64,000 nt of DNA from CAVPHV01 sp963704825 (GCA_963704825.1 CAVPHV010000003.1:315617-379616), one strand, 5' to 3'. Shown: positions 20,080 through 29,206, numbered from the stretch's first letter. A program made the numbers and translations. The notes: generated by a model not told the origin, from the sequence alone.

Positions 20080-20601
20080 TACATCACCCTGCAGCGGCAG
20101 CTCGCATTCGCGTGCGCCCTTCAGCACGGTCCAGAGGTGCTCGTTCTGGACGAACCCACCTCGGGAGTCGGACCGCTGAGTTCGGCGCGGCTCTGGGACG
20201 AGATCCGTTCGACGGCCGAGGGTGGCGCCGGCGTTCTCGTGTCGACCCACTCGATGCAGGAGGCTCGACAATGCGACCGTCTCTTGCTCATGGCCGACGG
20301 CGCAATCGTCGCACGAGGAACAGAGGCCGAAGTTGTCGGAAACATGGAGGCAATCCAGGTCACGACGCCTGCGTGGCGCGAAGCGTTTGCCGCACTCTCG
20401 GCGACAGGATCCCTCGTCACCCTCGACGGACGTACGGTACGAGTCGTCGACCAATCCACCGGACAGGTCCACGACGCCATCGATCCCATCGATGCGAGTG
20501 CGATCGTCACCGCGGTGCCCGCCACCATCGACGAGCGCATGGCGGTGTTGGCAACCGGGGAGCATTCGCAGGTGAGGGGCGGTCATGAACAAGGCAGTTG
20601 A
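20080..20601 (+). pseudogene. ABC transporter ATPase, N-terminal half missing
   Basis: Only the C-terminal half of a DrrA/CcmA-type ATPase is recognisable. It starts just after where the LSGG signature should be (LQRQLAFACALQHGPEVLVLDEPTSGV, Walker B), followed by the switch VSTHSMQEARQCDRLLLM and a regulatory tail. Walker A, Q-loop and signature are absent; hairpin-repeat sequence lies in their place. The frame is open from 20026 through that repeat, so a chimeric protein could be made but could not bind ATP normally. No permease gene follows. It overlaps the TetR gene start by 17 bases, as an original operon would. Confidence 0.75.
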
Positions 20602-21448
20602 TCCGAGAATCGAACGTACCCGAGCGGTCGTGCTCGAGACGGCCATCCAGATCGTGGCCGAGAGAGGCTTCGCCGGAGCATCTATTGACTCGATCTCCCA
20701 GCGGAGCGGCGTCGCTCGTTCGACCATCTATCGACATTGGCCTTCGAGAATGGATCTGCTGCTCGAGGCGGTCGGGTCCGCGGTCGGCGATATCGAATCG
20801 CTTGCGGTGGGCGATCTTCGCCGGGATTTGGTGGCGGTCAGCATGCACCTGGCCCACATGCTCGCTTCCGAGCGCATAGGTTCGGTTGCTGCATCGATCA
20901 TCCTCGAATCCCGCCGGGATCCCCCGCTCGATGGACCGCGCGAGCAGCTGGTCGCGCAGAGAATGTACGACGTCGCGCGGATCATCGATGACGCGATGGC
21001 CCGCGGCGAGCTCCGGGATGACGCGGATTCCGATGCCATGGCGACAGATCTGGCGGCTCAGATCTTCTTTCGCGCGCTTGTCCTTCGGGCTCCGATCGAC
21101 CAAATCTGGATTGAGGAACACGTCGATCGCGTGCTTCGGCTCCACCGTGACCGGTCGCAGGGTCGCCTGCAAGCGAGAACCGGCGGCGCTTGCCGGCCGC
21201 TTGCGCGATCATGGGGCTGTGTGGTTCATCATTGGGGCCGTAGTGCTCGTGGTCGTTGCCGGGCTCGTCTTCGGCATCCATCGGTTCCTGTTGTGGGCCG
21301 AGGAGCGGGGATGGGTGTACTACAAGAAGACCTCACCTCCGCACGGAGCCGGCGCCCTCGCAATGCAGGAACTCGCCCAGATCTACGAACCACAGGCAGA
21401 GCACGTCATCGAGGCGACACGTTCGCAGAGCATCGTGGCCGACCATGA
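20585..21448 (+). CDS. TetR-family transcriptional regulator
   Basis: The N-terminal HTH is clear: TRAVVLETAIQIVAERGFAG, SIDSISQRSGVARSTIYRHW. The ligand domain runs to about residue 195 (VDRVLRLHRD). The frame then continues for ~90 residues of Arg-rich sequence that overlaps the next gene by 230 bases in another frame. TetR proteins usually end near 190-200 residues, so the tail is probably spurious and a stop may have been lost through a one-base error near 21150-21190. It likely once controlled the adjacent ABC exporter. Confidence 0.7.
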   Translation: MNKAVDPRIERTRAVVLETAIQIVAERGFAGASIDSISQRSGVARSTIYRHWPSRMDLLLEAVGSAVGDIESLAVGDLRRDLVAVSMHLAHMLASERIGSVAASIILESRRDPPLDGPREQLVAQRMYDVARIIDDAMARGELRDDADSDAMATDLAAQIFFRALVLRAPIDQIWIEEHVDRVLRLHRDRSQGRLQARTGGACRPLARSWGCVVHHWGRSARGRCRARLRHPSVPVVGRGAGMGVLQEDLTSARSRRPRNAGTRPDLRTTGRARHRGDTFAEHRGRP

Positions 21449-21536
21449 GGATGCCGGCGACAAGCCGTTCTGGGAAGTGACGGATGACGTCGAGGACGAT
21501 GCGAGCGGGCCGCCGGGTCCCCAAGGAGACGGTTGA
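21219..21536 (+). CDS. Small single-pass membrane protein
   Basis: 105 residues from GTG 21219. It opens with a membrane helix (WFIIGAVVLVVVAGLVFGIH), then a soluble part containing MQELAQIYEPQAEHVIEATRS and an acidic, Pro/Gly-rich tail. This plan, with the helix at the extreme N-terminus and the Met-Gln-Glu-Leu segment, looks like a real small anchored protein of unknown function. It overlaps the doubtful tail of the TetR reading frame. Confidence 0.6.
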   Translation: MWFIIGAVVLVVVAGLVFGIHRFLLWAEERGWVYYKKTSPPHGAGALAMQELAQIYEPQAEHVIEATRSQSIVADHEDAGDKPFWEVTDDVEDDASGPPGPQGDG

Positions 21537-21622
21537 ACAAACGCCGGCCTGGGCTTGGCGCGACGCTCAGGACCAGGCGGCTGGTCGCCGGCGTAACCCG
21601 AGCGACGTTGGTTCAAGACTCC

Positions 21623-22828
21623 CTAGCCCTTGCGGGTTGAGCGCCGGCCGGTATTGGCGTAGGCGGGCTCCGGTTCGTGACCGAGCACCTGATAGGCGAA
21701 GTCGCCGGCAATCGGCGTGAGGCGCCGATAGAGCCATGCCGCGATCTGGGCGAGCTGGGGCCCGAAGATGATCAAGGTGGTCAACGCCGAGGCCAGCGCG
21801 AGGGCACCGCCATCCCCGACGCTGCGGGCTCCGGAGAGCTCCATGACCAGCATTGTGGTGGGAATCACAAAGAGTGCCCCGAGAGTCGAGCCGATAACGA
21901 CCCGTGGCGGCGAGGCACGTTCCATGTCGTTGGCGAGAAGACCGGGAAGGAACAGCGGGGTCAGCGGGATGGCGGTGATGGTTACGTAGGCGCCGGGGTT
22001 CAGGCCGAGGTAGCGGGTCCCGATCCACATGCCGATCCACGAGAGCAGTGCGGCGACCATCAGCATCATGGCGAATTTGCGGCGCCCAAAAAGGATGATG
22101 TGCGGCATGAGCACCTTGGTCACGATCGCCCATGTGATGACGGCAATCCCCATCACGTAGGCAACCTGTCCGGGATTGGCCCACAGCATTCCAACGAAAG
22201 CGCCTCCGACGAAGCCACCCTGGCGAAGCCCATGGTTGCTGAGCAGGCCCCATGACGCCGCTGCAGACAAAACGACCGCAAAGGGGATCCATTCCGGAGG
22301 CAACAACACCGACTCGAACGACACGAGCACCGAACCGGCCTGGACGTTGCTCACGAAGAGCAGTGCCAACACGACGGGGACCACGACGAGCATGCCGGTG
22401 GTGAGCACTGCGGCGATGGTCTTGCGGATGCCCTGGCGGGCCATGTCGTGGGCGATGAGGGCGGGAATCACGTAGCCGATTCCGACCATGAGCGGGATGT
22501 CTGCCTCCCACAGCCAACTACCGGAGGGGCTCAGCTTCAGCATGAGTGCTTGGAGCGCCATCGAGGTGATGGCGAGCACGGTGAACTTCGACCGCCCGTA
22601 CAGCAGCACTCGTCGCGACAGGACGCGGTTGATCAACCAATAGCAGAACAAAGCGTTCGCGAAGGTGACGGCGATCACCGATGGCTGCATGACGAACAGT
22701 GCGATGTAGCCGGGAACGACGATGGAGCCGGTCGTGATCTGCCGCCGCTCGTAGTACAGCATCGAGGCGATGATCCCGAGGATGAATGCCAGTCGTACTG
22801 CATCGGCGGAGAACAAGTAGTCATGCAT
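21623..22828 (-). CDS. pgsC: Poly-gamma-glutamate biosynthesis PgsC/CapC, internally duplicated
   Basis: 401 residues, about 2.6 times the usual CapC (~150). Residues ~1-160 are a CapC unit (LLYGRSKFTVLAITSMALQA, IPALIAHDMARQGIRKT). Residues ~185-345 repeat the pattern (IILFGRRKFAMMLMVAALLS, FLPGLLANDMERASPPRV). About ten helices are predicted in all. CapC is the membrane partner of the CapB ligase, which makes poly-gamma-glutamate for capsule or release. Its ATG overlaps the stop of the pgsB gene (TGATG), so the two are coupled. Confidence 0.85.
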   Translation of the reverse strand: MHDYLFSADAVRLAFILGIIASMLYYERRQITTGSIVVPGYIALFVMQPSVIAVTFANALFCYWLINRVLSRRVLLYGRSKFTVLAITSMALQALMLKLSPSGSWLWEADIPLMVGIGYVIPALIAHDMARQGIRKTIAAVLTTGMLVVVPVVLALLFVSNVQAGSVLVSFESVLLPPEWIPFAVVLSAAASWGLLSNHGLRQGGFVGGAFVGMLWANPGQVAYVMGIAVITWAIVTKVLMPHIILFGRRKFAMMLMVAALLSWIGMWIGTRYLGLNPGAYVTITAIPLTPLFLPGLLANDMERASPPRVVIGSTLGALFVIPTTMLVMELSGARSVGDGGALALASALTTLIIFGPQLAQIAAWLYRRLTPIAGDFAYQVLGHEPEPAYANTGRRSTRKG

Positions 22829-24075
22829 CAGGCAACGACCGCCATCGGCGACTCTGGCACGGCGCCGGGGTCGACGGTCTCGGCCTCATGCTCGAAGTAG
22901 TCGAGCATCATCTCGGCCTGATGGGTATGGATGTTGACGAACCCGACGACCAGGACGTGTGGGGTGTCGTTGTTGTAGACCAACTCATCGATCATCTGCT
23001 CGATGGTTGGCTTACGCTGCTCGCCGAGGTTGGCGATCCGGTCGGCGGGCCAACCGTTGTCGATCAGTCTCTGGGTGACGATCTGCTCATATGCGCCGAA
23101 CGTGACCAGCCGGTCAAAGTCGAGATCCCGCACGGCGACATCGGCGAACTGGGTCGCCCGTAGCTGGCGGTCCGAGCGGTTGTTGAGGATGCCGACGGTG
23201 GTTGTCTCCGCCGACCGATAAGGGCGCAGCCGCTCCATGGCCGCGACCATCGACTCGCGGTCGTTGACCGCGAACAGGTTTGCCCAAGTGACCAGCTTGT
23301 CGCCGATCTTGAGGTGCTTGAGTCGCAGGACCCCGGGGTCTGGTGCGGCCCGAACCATCCCGGTCAAAGCGATCTCGCGCGGGATACCCACGATGTCGGC
23401 GATGGCCAAGCCGATCGCTACGTTCTCTTTGAAGGCGATGTAGTCGAAACGGGCGATGTCTTCGTCTGTCACGCTGTCGGGTTCGGCGTACACGACCCGT
23501 GTGCCGCGTTGGTCGGCGACGTCCTGGATGACTTCGCGCAGGTCGATGTCCTGCTCGGCGGTGATCAGAAGACCATCGTAGGGGCAGGTCGACGCCAGGG
23601 AGCGAGCAATCTCGGGGAGGGTGTCACCCATGACGTCCTGATGGTCCTCGCGCACGTTGGTGAGCACGCCGATGGTGGAGCGGACCATCTTCTCTTCGCT
23701 GACCTGCTGATAGGCGGGCACGATGGCCATGCACTCGACGATGATCGCCTCGACGTCTGGGGAGACGTAGTTCTTGATGATCTTGAGCTGCTCCATGATG
23801 GTTGCAGCCCCGCTGCGCTTGATCGGGACGTCGTGGCCACCGGGCGGGATCACCGCGGCGAACGATCCGGTCGATTTGGCGACCGTGGTGACGTTCGCCT
23901 CCCGGAACATGCCGGCCACGATGCGGGTTACGGTCGACTTACCGCGGATGCCGTTGACGTGGACGCGGTACTTGACCTGATCGATGCGCCGTTGGTGCGC
24001 TCGCGTCTGACCCAGCCACCGTATGACTGTAACTGTCACCGCGATCACGGCCGCGGTGAGGAAGACCGGGATCAT
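22828..24075 (-). CDS. pgsB: Poly-gamma-glutamate synthase PgsB/CapB
   Basis: 415 residues. An N-terminal membrane helix (FLTAAVIAVTVTVIRWLG) is followed by a Mur-ligase-like domain: P-loop-type VHVNGIRGKSTVTRIVAG, ECMAIVPAYQQVSEEKMV, GVLTNVREDHQDVMG, and GILNNRSDRQLRATQFADV. CapB activates and links glutamate through gamma-carboxyl bonds using ATP. Only pgsB and pgsC are present; no capA (export) or capE gene is visible beside them. Confidence 0.9.
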   Translation of the reverse strand: MIPVFLTAAVIAVTVTVIRWLGQTRAHQRRIDQVKYRVHVNGIRGKSTVTRIVAGMFREANVTTVAKSTGSFAAVIPPGGHDVPIKRSGAATIMEQLKIIKNYVSPDVEAIIVECMAIVPAYQQVSEEKMVRSTIGVLTNVREDHQDVMGDTLPEIARSLASTCPYDGLLITAEQDIDLREVIQDVADQRGTRVVYAEPDSVTDEDIARFDYIAFKENVAIGLAIADIVGIPREIALTGMVRAAPDPGVLRLKHLKIGDKLVTWANLFAVNDRESMVAAMERLRPYRSAETTTVGILNNRSDRQLRATQFADVAVRDLDFDRLVTFGAYEQIVTQRLIDNGWPADRIANLGEQRKPTIEQMIDELVYNNDTPHVLVVGFVNIHTHQAEMMLDYFEHEAETVDPGAVPESPMAVVA

Positions 24076-24167
24076 CCTTCCCCCTACTCGGGTGCCTTAC
24101 TCTTTGTGGTTATCGGCAGGGGAGTTGGTGACTTTCAGTGTTTGTCACAGTCATCGGGGCGCGGCAG

Positions 24168-24190
24168 GGGGCCACCCAAAAGGTGGCCCC
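24168..24190 (-). terminator. Terminator of the sugar-binding lipoprotein gene
   Basis: GGGGCCACC / GGTGGCCCC forms a perfect 9-bp stem with a 5-base loop, 19 bases past the stop of the minus-strand gene ending at 24209. Confidence 0.7.
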
Positions 24191-24208
24191 ATGCTCTTTG
24201 GTTATCGG

Positions 24209-25798
24209 TCAGCTGGTCGGGCAGCTGCCGGCTAGTTCGAATGGCATAGCGTCGTCGGGTGCCTCTGCAGTGGCGCCCGTCCCGGTTGCAGCGAACATCT
24301 CGTCGGCCAGGTCCTCGAGGTCGTCGATGACGCCCGTCCAGAGGTCCTCACCAACGGTGATCACGTTCACGCCGTCGACGACCGTGGTCTCGAGTACCAG
24401 CGTGTCGTCGTCGAGGGCGGTCGCCACGAGCACGAGGTCGGCGCTATCGGTGATCTCGCAACTTACGACGTTGAAGTCCGTATCTTCACCTTCGCCGGCT
24501 GCCAAAGTGACGATGGCGGCGTCGGGGGCCTCGGTCGTGGTGGTGGACTCTGGGGGGGCTTCAGTCGTGGTCGTCGTTGCCTCGGTTGTGGTGGTGGTCT
24601 CTTCGGGGCCGCCGGCCTCGGGCGGGCAGAACTGAATGAACTCGCCGGTGCAGATCTCTTCCCAGGTACGGAAGCCATCTGCGATGACGGTCTCTTCAAT
24701 GTTGTCCACCGTGACACCGATCGGAGTCAACGCAATGTAGGGAACACCTTGATCAACGCCGATTTCGTTGGTGGCGGGGTCGATGGCGGTCGCTACACCG
24801 GCGAACTCCACCGAGGTGAGCGGGTCTTCGCCGCAGCGAAGTGCCAGGGCCGCAGCGGCAGCCGCGTTCGCCTCCGCCTCGATCGGCTTGTACACGCTCA
24901 TGGTCTGCCAGCCGGACAGCACGTTCTGCATCCCGGCCACGGTGGCGTCCTGGCCACTCAACGGCACCGGATCGAACCCGCCGGCCTTGAGCGCCTGAAT
25001 CACCGAGTTGGCCAAACCATCGTTGGCGGCAAACACGGCATCAACCGCACCGTCGGTGTCGACGAGGATCTGCTCGAAGATCGTCAACGCCTCCTGGTTG
25101 TCCCAGTTCGGGGTGTCCTGATCGGCCGCCAGCGCCCATTCGCCCGCTTCGACCTTCTTGGAGACGCCGAAGTCGGAGGCAACGTTGTAGCCGGTCTTGA
25201 AGAGTGCAGCGTTGTTGTCGGTCGGCCCACCGTTGAGCATCACGACATTCGGGGTCCCACCGAGCTTGTCGATCTCGGGTCCGATGACGTCGGCCATGGT
25301 CTGGCCGACGGCGACGTTGTTGAACGACACGTAGACATCGGCACCGGGACCCTCAACCGTCAAGCGGTCGTAGTCGATCACCTTCGCATTGCTCTCCCGG
25401 GCTAGTTCGATGATCGCGGCACCGGAACCGGAGTCCAGGTTGGTCAGCAGAATCACCGAGGCGCCGTTGGCGAGTGCTGCTTCGGCTTGAGTAACCTGCG
25501 CCGCCGGGTCCCCCTCGGCATTCACGATCGAGTAGTCGACACCGTCGACGAGGCCGGCGCCTTCGAAGGCTTCCTTGAAGAAGCGGCGGTCGTCGGACTC
25601 CCAGCGAGCCGACGAAGCCGAATCCGGCAACAGCACGTGAATGCTGCCGGGGCATTGCTCACCTTCGGTCGTCGAGGTCGTATCGCCGGCCGCAGCGGCG
25701 GTGGTGGTCGTCGTGTCGTCATCATCGCCGCAGGCGGCGGCGATCAGAGCAAATACGAGAACCAGGAGTAGCCACCTGGCCCGTTGTACTCCTTGCAT
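24209..25798 (-). CDS. Sugar-binding lipoprotein (ABC transporter, XylF/ChvE-like) with extra C-terminal domain
   Basis: 529 residues. A lipobox LIAAACGDDDD and Thr-rich linker precede a type I periplasmic-binding domain: HVLLPDSASSARWESDDRRF, TNLDSGSGAAIIELARES, LNGGPTDNNAALFKTGY, FAANDGLANSVIQALK, LSGQDATVAGMQNVL. This matches xylose/multiple-sugar binding proteins. After residue ~395 a Thr/Glu-rich linker leads to a separate ~100-residue domain rich in acidic residues, of unknown type. No permease or ATPase gene adjoins; the lone MalK-like ATPase at 35232 belongs to a different transporter type. Confidence 0.8.
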   Translation of the reverse strand: MQGVQRARWLLLVLVFALIAAACGDDDDTTTTTAAAAGDTTSTTEGEQCPGSIHVLLPDSASSARWESDDRRFFKEAFEGAGLVDGVDYSIVNAEGDPAAQVTQAEAALANGASVILLTNLDSGSGAAIIELARESNAKVIDYDRLTVEGPGADVYVSFNNVAVGQTMADVIGPEIDKLGGTPNVVMLNGGPTDNNAALFKTGYNVASDFGVSKKVEAGEWALAADQDTPNWDNQEALTIFEQILVDTDGAVDAVFAANDGLANSVIQALKAGGFDPVPLSGQDATVAGMQNVLSGWQTMSVYKPIEAEANAAAAAALALRCGEDPLTSVEFAGVATAIDPATNEIGVDQGVPYIALTPIGVTVDNIEETVIADGFRTWEEICTGEFIQFCPPEAGGPEETTTTTEATTTTTEAPPESTTTTEAPDAAIVTLAAGEGEDTDFNVVSCEITDSADLVLVATALDDDTLVLETTVVDGVNVITVGEDLWTGVIDDLEDLADEMFAATGTGATAEAPDDAMPFELAGSCPTS

Positions 25799-25973
25799 TG
25801 GTTTCCCTTTCGTGGGGTGGGGGGATTGGTGGCGGACCGAGCGTCCGCGTCACTAGGAGCAGCTGATGTACACCGAGAGTGGCGGAAGGCTACCCGAGAG
25901 ATTCGGATTGTCCAGGCACCGTGCCTTCACGACCCAGATTGTGCCAAGACGCGTGGTGGTCGGAATCCCGACG

Positions 25974-26294
25974 TCAGCTGTTGTCCTCGGCCAGCGAAGG
26001 GTCGGGGGTGTAGATCCAAATCCCGATTGCGGCTAGGACGAGACCAAAGACGGTCACGACCCCCGCGACCACGCCCCCGCTCCACGAAACGAATGTCGCA
26101 TCCTGATTGAAGGCCCATGCGATGCCGGCGGCGCCGGCGACGGTGGTGGCCAATCCGGCGGCCAGTGAGACGATCCAGTCGCCGGGTCGATAGGGCTTGG
26201 CGAGCAGCGGGCGCAAGACTGCGACGGACCCGACGGCAACCGTGAATACGGCCACGGCCATGACAATCCCCAAGGCGGTGTAGGTCAGCGCCAT
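25974..26294 (-). CDS. Small membrane protein, unknown
   Basis: 106 residues with three predicted membrane helices (ALGIVMAVAVFTVAVGSVAV, WIVSLAAGLATTVAGAAGIA and VAGVVTVFGLVLAAIGIWIY) and a short acidic C-terminus. A GGAG-type ribosome-binding site lies upstream of the ATG at 26294. No family recognised. Confidence 0.55.
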   Translation of the reverse strand: MALTYTALGIVMAVAVFTVAVGSVAVLRPLLAKPYRPGDWIVSLAAGLATTVAGAAGIAWAFNQDATFVSWSGGVVAGVVTVFGLVLAAIGIWIYTPDPSLAEDNS

Positions 26295-26346
26295 CGAACT
26301 CCTCCGCAGCTTTCCATCGTTGCTGCCAGGCTAGCCGTCTCGTGAA

Positions 26347-26572
26347 CGACGGCAGTTCCCGCTCGTCGCGTTGGCTTGCGAGTGCACCGGTGTCGGTTGG
26401 TGCGAGCGTTCACGCCGAGCGTCCAAGAGCCGGCAGCCGTCCAGTGATCGACGGCAGTTCTCGCTCGTCGCGTTGGCTTGCGAGTGCACCGGTGTCGGTT
26501 GGTGCGAGCGTTCACGCCGAGCGTCCAAGAGCCGGCAGCCGTCCAGTGATCGACGGCAGTTCTCGCTCGTCG
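26347..26572. repeat. 102-bp tandem repeat, 2.2 copies
   Basis: CGACGGCAGTT starts at 26347, 26449 and 26551. The first two units are full length and nearly identical; the third stops after 22 bases. Each unit includes GCGAGTGCACCGGTGTCGG and GAGCGTTCACGCCGAGCGTC. The period is a multiple of three and frames stay open on both strands, but there is no start signal and the codon choice looks non-coding. It lies between the small membrane gene and the end of the ybaK-like gene. Confidence 0.95.
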
Positions 26573-26583
26573 GGGCGGGTCGG

Positions 26584-27069
26584 TCACGCGAGCGCAGGGG
26601 TCGCCAGGTCGTCGACGATCTCGGCCCTCGGCAGGGTGGCGAGGGTGCTGGGCGGCACCTTCAGCTTCAGCGATCGGCTGCCGCCGCCAACAATCACCCA
26701 ATCGAGGTGCATGATCCGAGCGTCGATGTAGATCGGCATATCCGGCGGCAGGGCGAATGGGGTGACGCCGCCGATCAGCATCCCGGTGAGCTCGGCGGTG
26801 ACGTCGGCGGGAGCAAACGAGGCCTTTCGTACCCCCATGAGCTTGCGGACCCGGTTGTTGACATCGAGCCGGGTCGTTGCCAACACGACACAGGCAGCGA
26901 ACTCGCCGGGCGGGCGGCGCGAAGCGACCAGGATCGTATTGGCGGACTGCTCCTCCGGATAGCCGTAGTGAGCGCAGAACGCTGCGGTGTCGGCCAGTTC
27001 AGGGTCGCAGTCGATCACTTCGTGATCGCTCCCGGAAAGGGTCTGCCGGACCTGGGTTTCGATGTCCAC
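26584..27069 (-). CDS. YbaK/EbsC-family protein (tRNA-editing domain)
   Basis: 161 residues, a single YbaK domain: SANTILVASRRPPGEFAACV, the substrate-site segment VRKLMGVRKASFAPADV, GVTPFALPPDMPIYID and the C-terminal VIVGGGSRSLKLKVPPS. Relatives deacylate mischarged Cys- or Pro-tRNA. The Gly-Val-Thr-Pro and GGG-S motifs are intact. Stands alone. Confidence 0.85.
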   Translation of the reverse strand: MDIETQVRQTLSGSDHEVIDCDPELADTAAFCAHYGYPEEQSANTILVASRRPPGEFAACVVLATTRLDVNNRVRKLMGVRKASFAPADVTAELTGMLIGGVTPFALPPDMPIYIDARIMHLDWVIVGGGSRSLKLKVPPSTLATLPRAEIVDDLATPALA

Positions 27070-27113
27070 GCCACGATTGTTGCAGATGGAAGCTTGGTCG
27101 TGCCACGACGGGC

Positions 27114-27926
27114 CTACCGAACGTCAACCCCGAGCGAGAGCGCCACCTTCGGTGCGTTTTCTGCGGTCACGGTGGCCGACGCCAGGTAGCGACCGGGGGC
27201 GATGTTGAGTTCGTCGCGAAGTTGGATCGACCAGGTGGTCCCCGGTTCGATGGTCTGGTCCCACAAGGCGTCGGTAAAGCCCATGTCGGCACTCCACCGG
27301 TAGACCTCCGTTCCGGACTCATCGCTGAGCACCACGTCGGCGCTCTGTCCGTCACGGAAATGCAGTACGAGTGGCGCTTCGGTGAGATTGGTCACGTCGA
27401 GCAGCCACACCACACCGCCCTGGGCAGGGATCGGGTCGGGGCTGAATGCCAGCGAGAGTTCGACCTTCGTGTCACCCACCGATGCCGCAGCCTGGATCGG
27501 GGTGGCCGCGGTGAGGGCGCCGTCCTGCATCGTTCCGAACACGATCAGCGGGAAGTCGGTCCACACGACGCCGGCGAACTCCGGGTCGGGCCGGCTGAGG
27601 CCGATGACGGCGTCGAGATTCAATCCTTCGAGTGCGAGCGAAGGCTCACCGCACTGAGGCGGATACGACTCCATGATCGCTCCGCAGAGCCGGACGTCAT
27701 CACCGGCGGCAATCAGCGCACCCGCTACTTGCAGCTGTGTGCCGTCGGGCACCGCCACAGCAGCGTCGATGCTCATTGGCTGATCGGTGTCGGGACCCAC
27801 TGTGGTCGACGTTGGCGCCGCGGTGGTCGGAACCGCGCTGGTCGTGGCACCCAGGCGTTCGTCGGTCCCGCATGCTCCAGCAGCGACTGCAAGGGCAACC
27901 ATGACGGAAAAGAAACGAAGTCTCAT
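27114..27926 (-). CDS. Lipoprotein with BsuPI-like C-terminal domain
   Basis: 270 residues from the ATG at 27926, preceded by GGAGG. Signal peptide with lipobox VAAGACGTD, a Thr/Pro-rich linker, an unknown middle domain (residues ~55-160), and a C-terminal beta domain with LVLHFRDGQSADVVLSDESG and RWSADMGFTDAL. This last part resembles the BsuPI (intracellular proteinase inhibitor) fold seen in many secreted actinobacterial proteins. Cell-surface location is expected; function unknown. Divergent from the MFS gene. Confidence 0.7.
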   Translation of the reverse strand: MRLRFFSVMVALAVAAGACGTDERLGATTSAVPTTAAPTSTTVGPDTDQPMSIDAAVAVPDGTQLQVAGALIAAGDDVRLCGAIMESYPPQCGEPSLALEGLNLDAVIGLSRPDPEFAGVVWTDFPLIVFGTMQDGALTAATPIQAAASVGDTKVELSLAFSPDPIPAQGGVVWLLDVTNLTEAPLVLHFRDGQSADVVLSDESGTEVYRWSADMGFTDALWDQTIEPGTTWSIQLRDELNIAPGRYLASATVTAENAPKVALSLGVDVR

Positions 27927-28018
27927 ACATCCTCCAATGTGTCCCAGACTACGACGCCGCTGGTAGCAGTCGGGGTTCCGGCGCGAGTCTTCCCGCCTCA
28001 CTCGGTACGCTGCCTTTC

Positions 28019-29206
28019 ATGCCCCGTCACCGCGCCGAATGGCGAGCATTGGTTGCCCTGTCGGGGCTGGTGCTCATGGCCTTCGGCTCGTTGTTCTATG
28101 CGTTCTCGGTTCTTCTGACCGAGGAGGCAGCCGGCGCCGACTACTCAACCACCCTGTTGTCGACGGCCTATGCCGGAGCGGTGTTGGTCGGCGGGGGGTT
28201 GGCATTCGTCGTCGGGCGCCGAGCTGATCGGCGTGGCGTGCGCGGCATTGCGGCGCTCGGCGCCGTCCTCGGTGCTTTGGGTCTGTTTGGGTTGGCCGCG
28301 AGTCGCCAGCCCTGGGAAGTCGTTGCCGCATCCTGGCTGCTGATCGGTCCGGCCGGGGCGCTCACGTTCTACGAGCCTGCGTTTGTGGCTCTCGATCAGT
28401 GGTTCGCCGGCCCGTCGCGAGCCAAAGCCATCGGCATACTGGCGGTCGTCGGTGGGCTCGCCGGTCCGATCTACTTGCCACTCACCGGGTGGTTGGTTGG
28501 TGCCGTCGGGTGGCGTTCGACGGCGGTCATCATCGGGGCAGCTTTGGCAGCCTACGGACTGTTGGTCTCATGGCTGTTCATGCCGGCCGGAATGCCACGG
28601 CTTGAGCCGGTGTCGTCTCCGGAAGGCGGTACCGGACGATTGCTGCGTGACCGGAGATTCGTGTGGTATTCCGCTTCCGTGATCGTCTCCTATGGTGCGC
28701 TCCAGGCCATCTTCTTCCATCGGATTGCGGTCTTTGAAGCAGCGGGATTTGCCGTGGCCGGCATCACCGCCTGGGCCGCGTTGTCGGGGCTGCTCGGATT
28801 CCCCGGCCGCTACGGCGGACCTTTGCTCGCCACCCGGGTACGTGCCACGACGGTCAGCGCGCTGGCCCTTGCCGCCCTGGCGGTTGCGGCCGGATTGATG
28901 GTGAGCCCGTCTGGTCTCGGGATGGTGACGCATTTCGTGATCTTCGGACTGGCCTTCGGCACGATGCTTCCGTTGCGTCCGGTCATCATGAGCGACTGGT
29001 ATTCGGGTGCCAACTACGGCCGCATTATGGGGACCCAGTGGTCGGCAGCGGCCGTGGGTGGAGCGCTCGGACCGTGGCTCGCCGGCATCGGCAGGGATGC
29101 CACCGGCAGCTACGACGTGCCGATGGCGATGGTCGCCGTGGCCATGGCGTTGTCGGCCGTGTTCACCTTGCTCGCCGCACGGGCGGCTCGACCACGTACC
29201 GTCTGA
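28019..29206 (+). CDS. MFS transporter
   Basis: 395 residues, twelve predicted membrane helices. The MFS loop 2-3 motif appears as GRRADRRGVRG, and the C-half pattern YGRIMGTQWSAAAVGGALGP is like that of oxalate/formate antiporter-type carriers. Substrate cannot be told. No ribosome-binding site is clear before the ATG and a TACGCT -10-like box lies 8 bases upstream, so it is probably leaderless. Confidence 0.8.
   Translation: MPRHRAEWRALVALSGLVLMAFGSLFYAFSVLLTEEAAGADYSTTLLSTAYAGAVLVGGGLAFVVGRRADRRGVRGIAALGAVLGALGLFGLAASRQPWEVVAASWLLIGPAGALTFYEPAFVALDQWFAGPSRAKAIGILAVVGGLAGPIYLPLTGWLVGAVGWRSTAVIIGAALAAYGLLVSWLFMPAGMPRLEPVSSPEGGTGRLLRDRRFVWYSASVIVSYGALQAIFFHRIAVFEAAGFAVAGITAWAALSGLLGFPGRYGGPLLATRVRATTVSALALAALAVAAGLMVSPSGLGMVTHFVIFGLAFGTMLPLRPVIMSDWYSGANYGRIMGTQWSAAAVGGALGPWLAGIGRDATGSYDVPMAMVAVAMALSAVFTLLAARAARPRTV

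Noticed and set aside
26347..26572. CRISPR array
   Set aside because: The whole 102-bp unit is repeated without variable spacers, and there are no cas genes.
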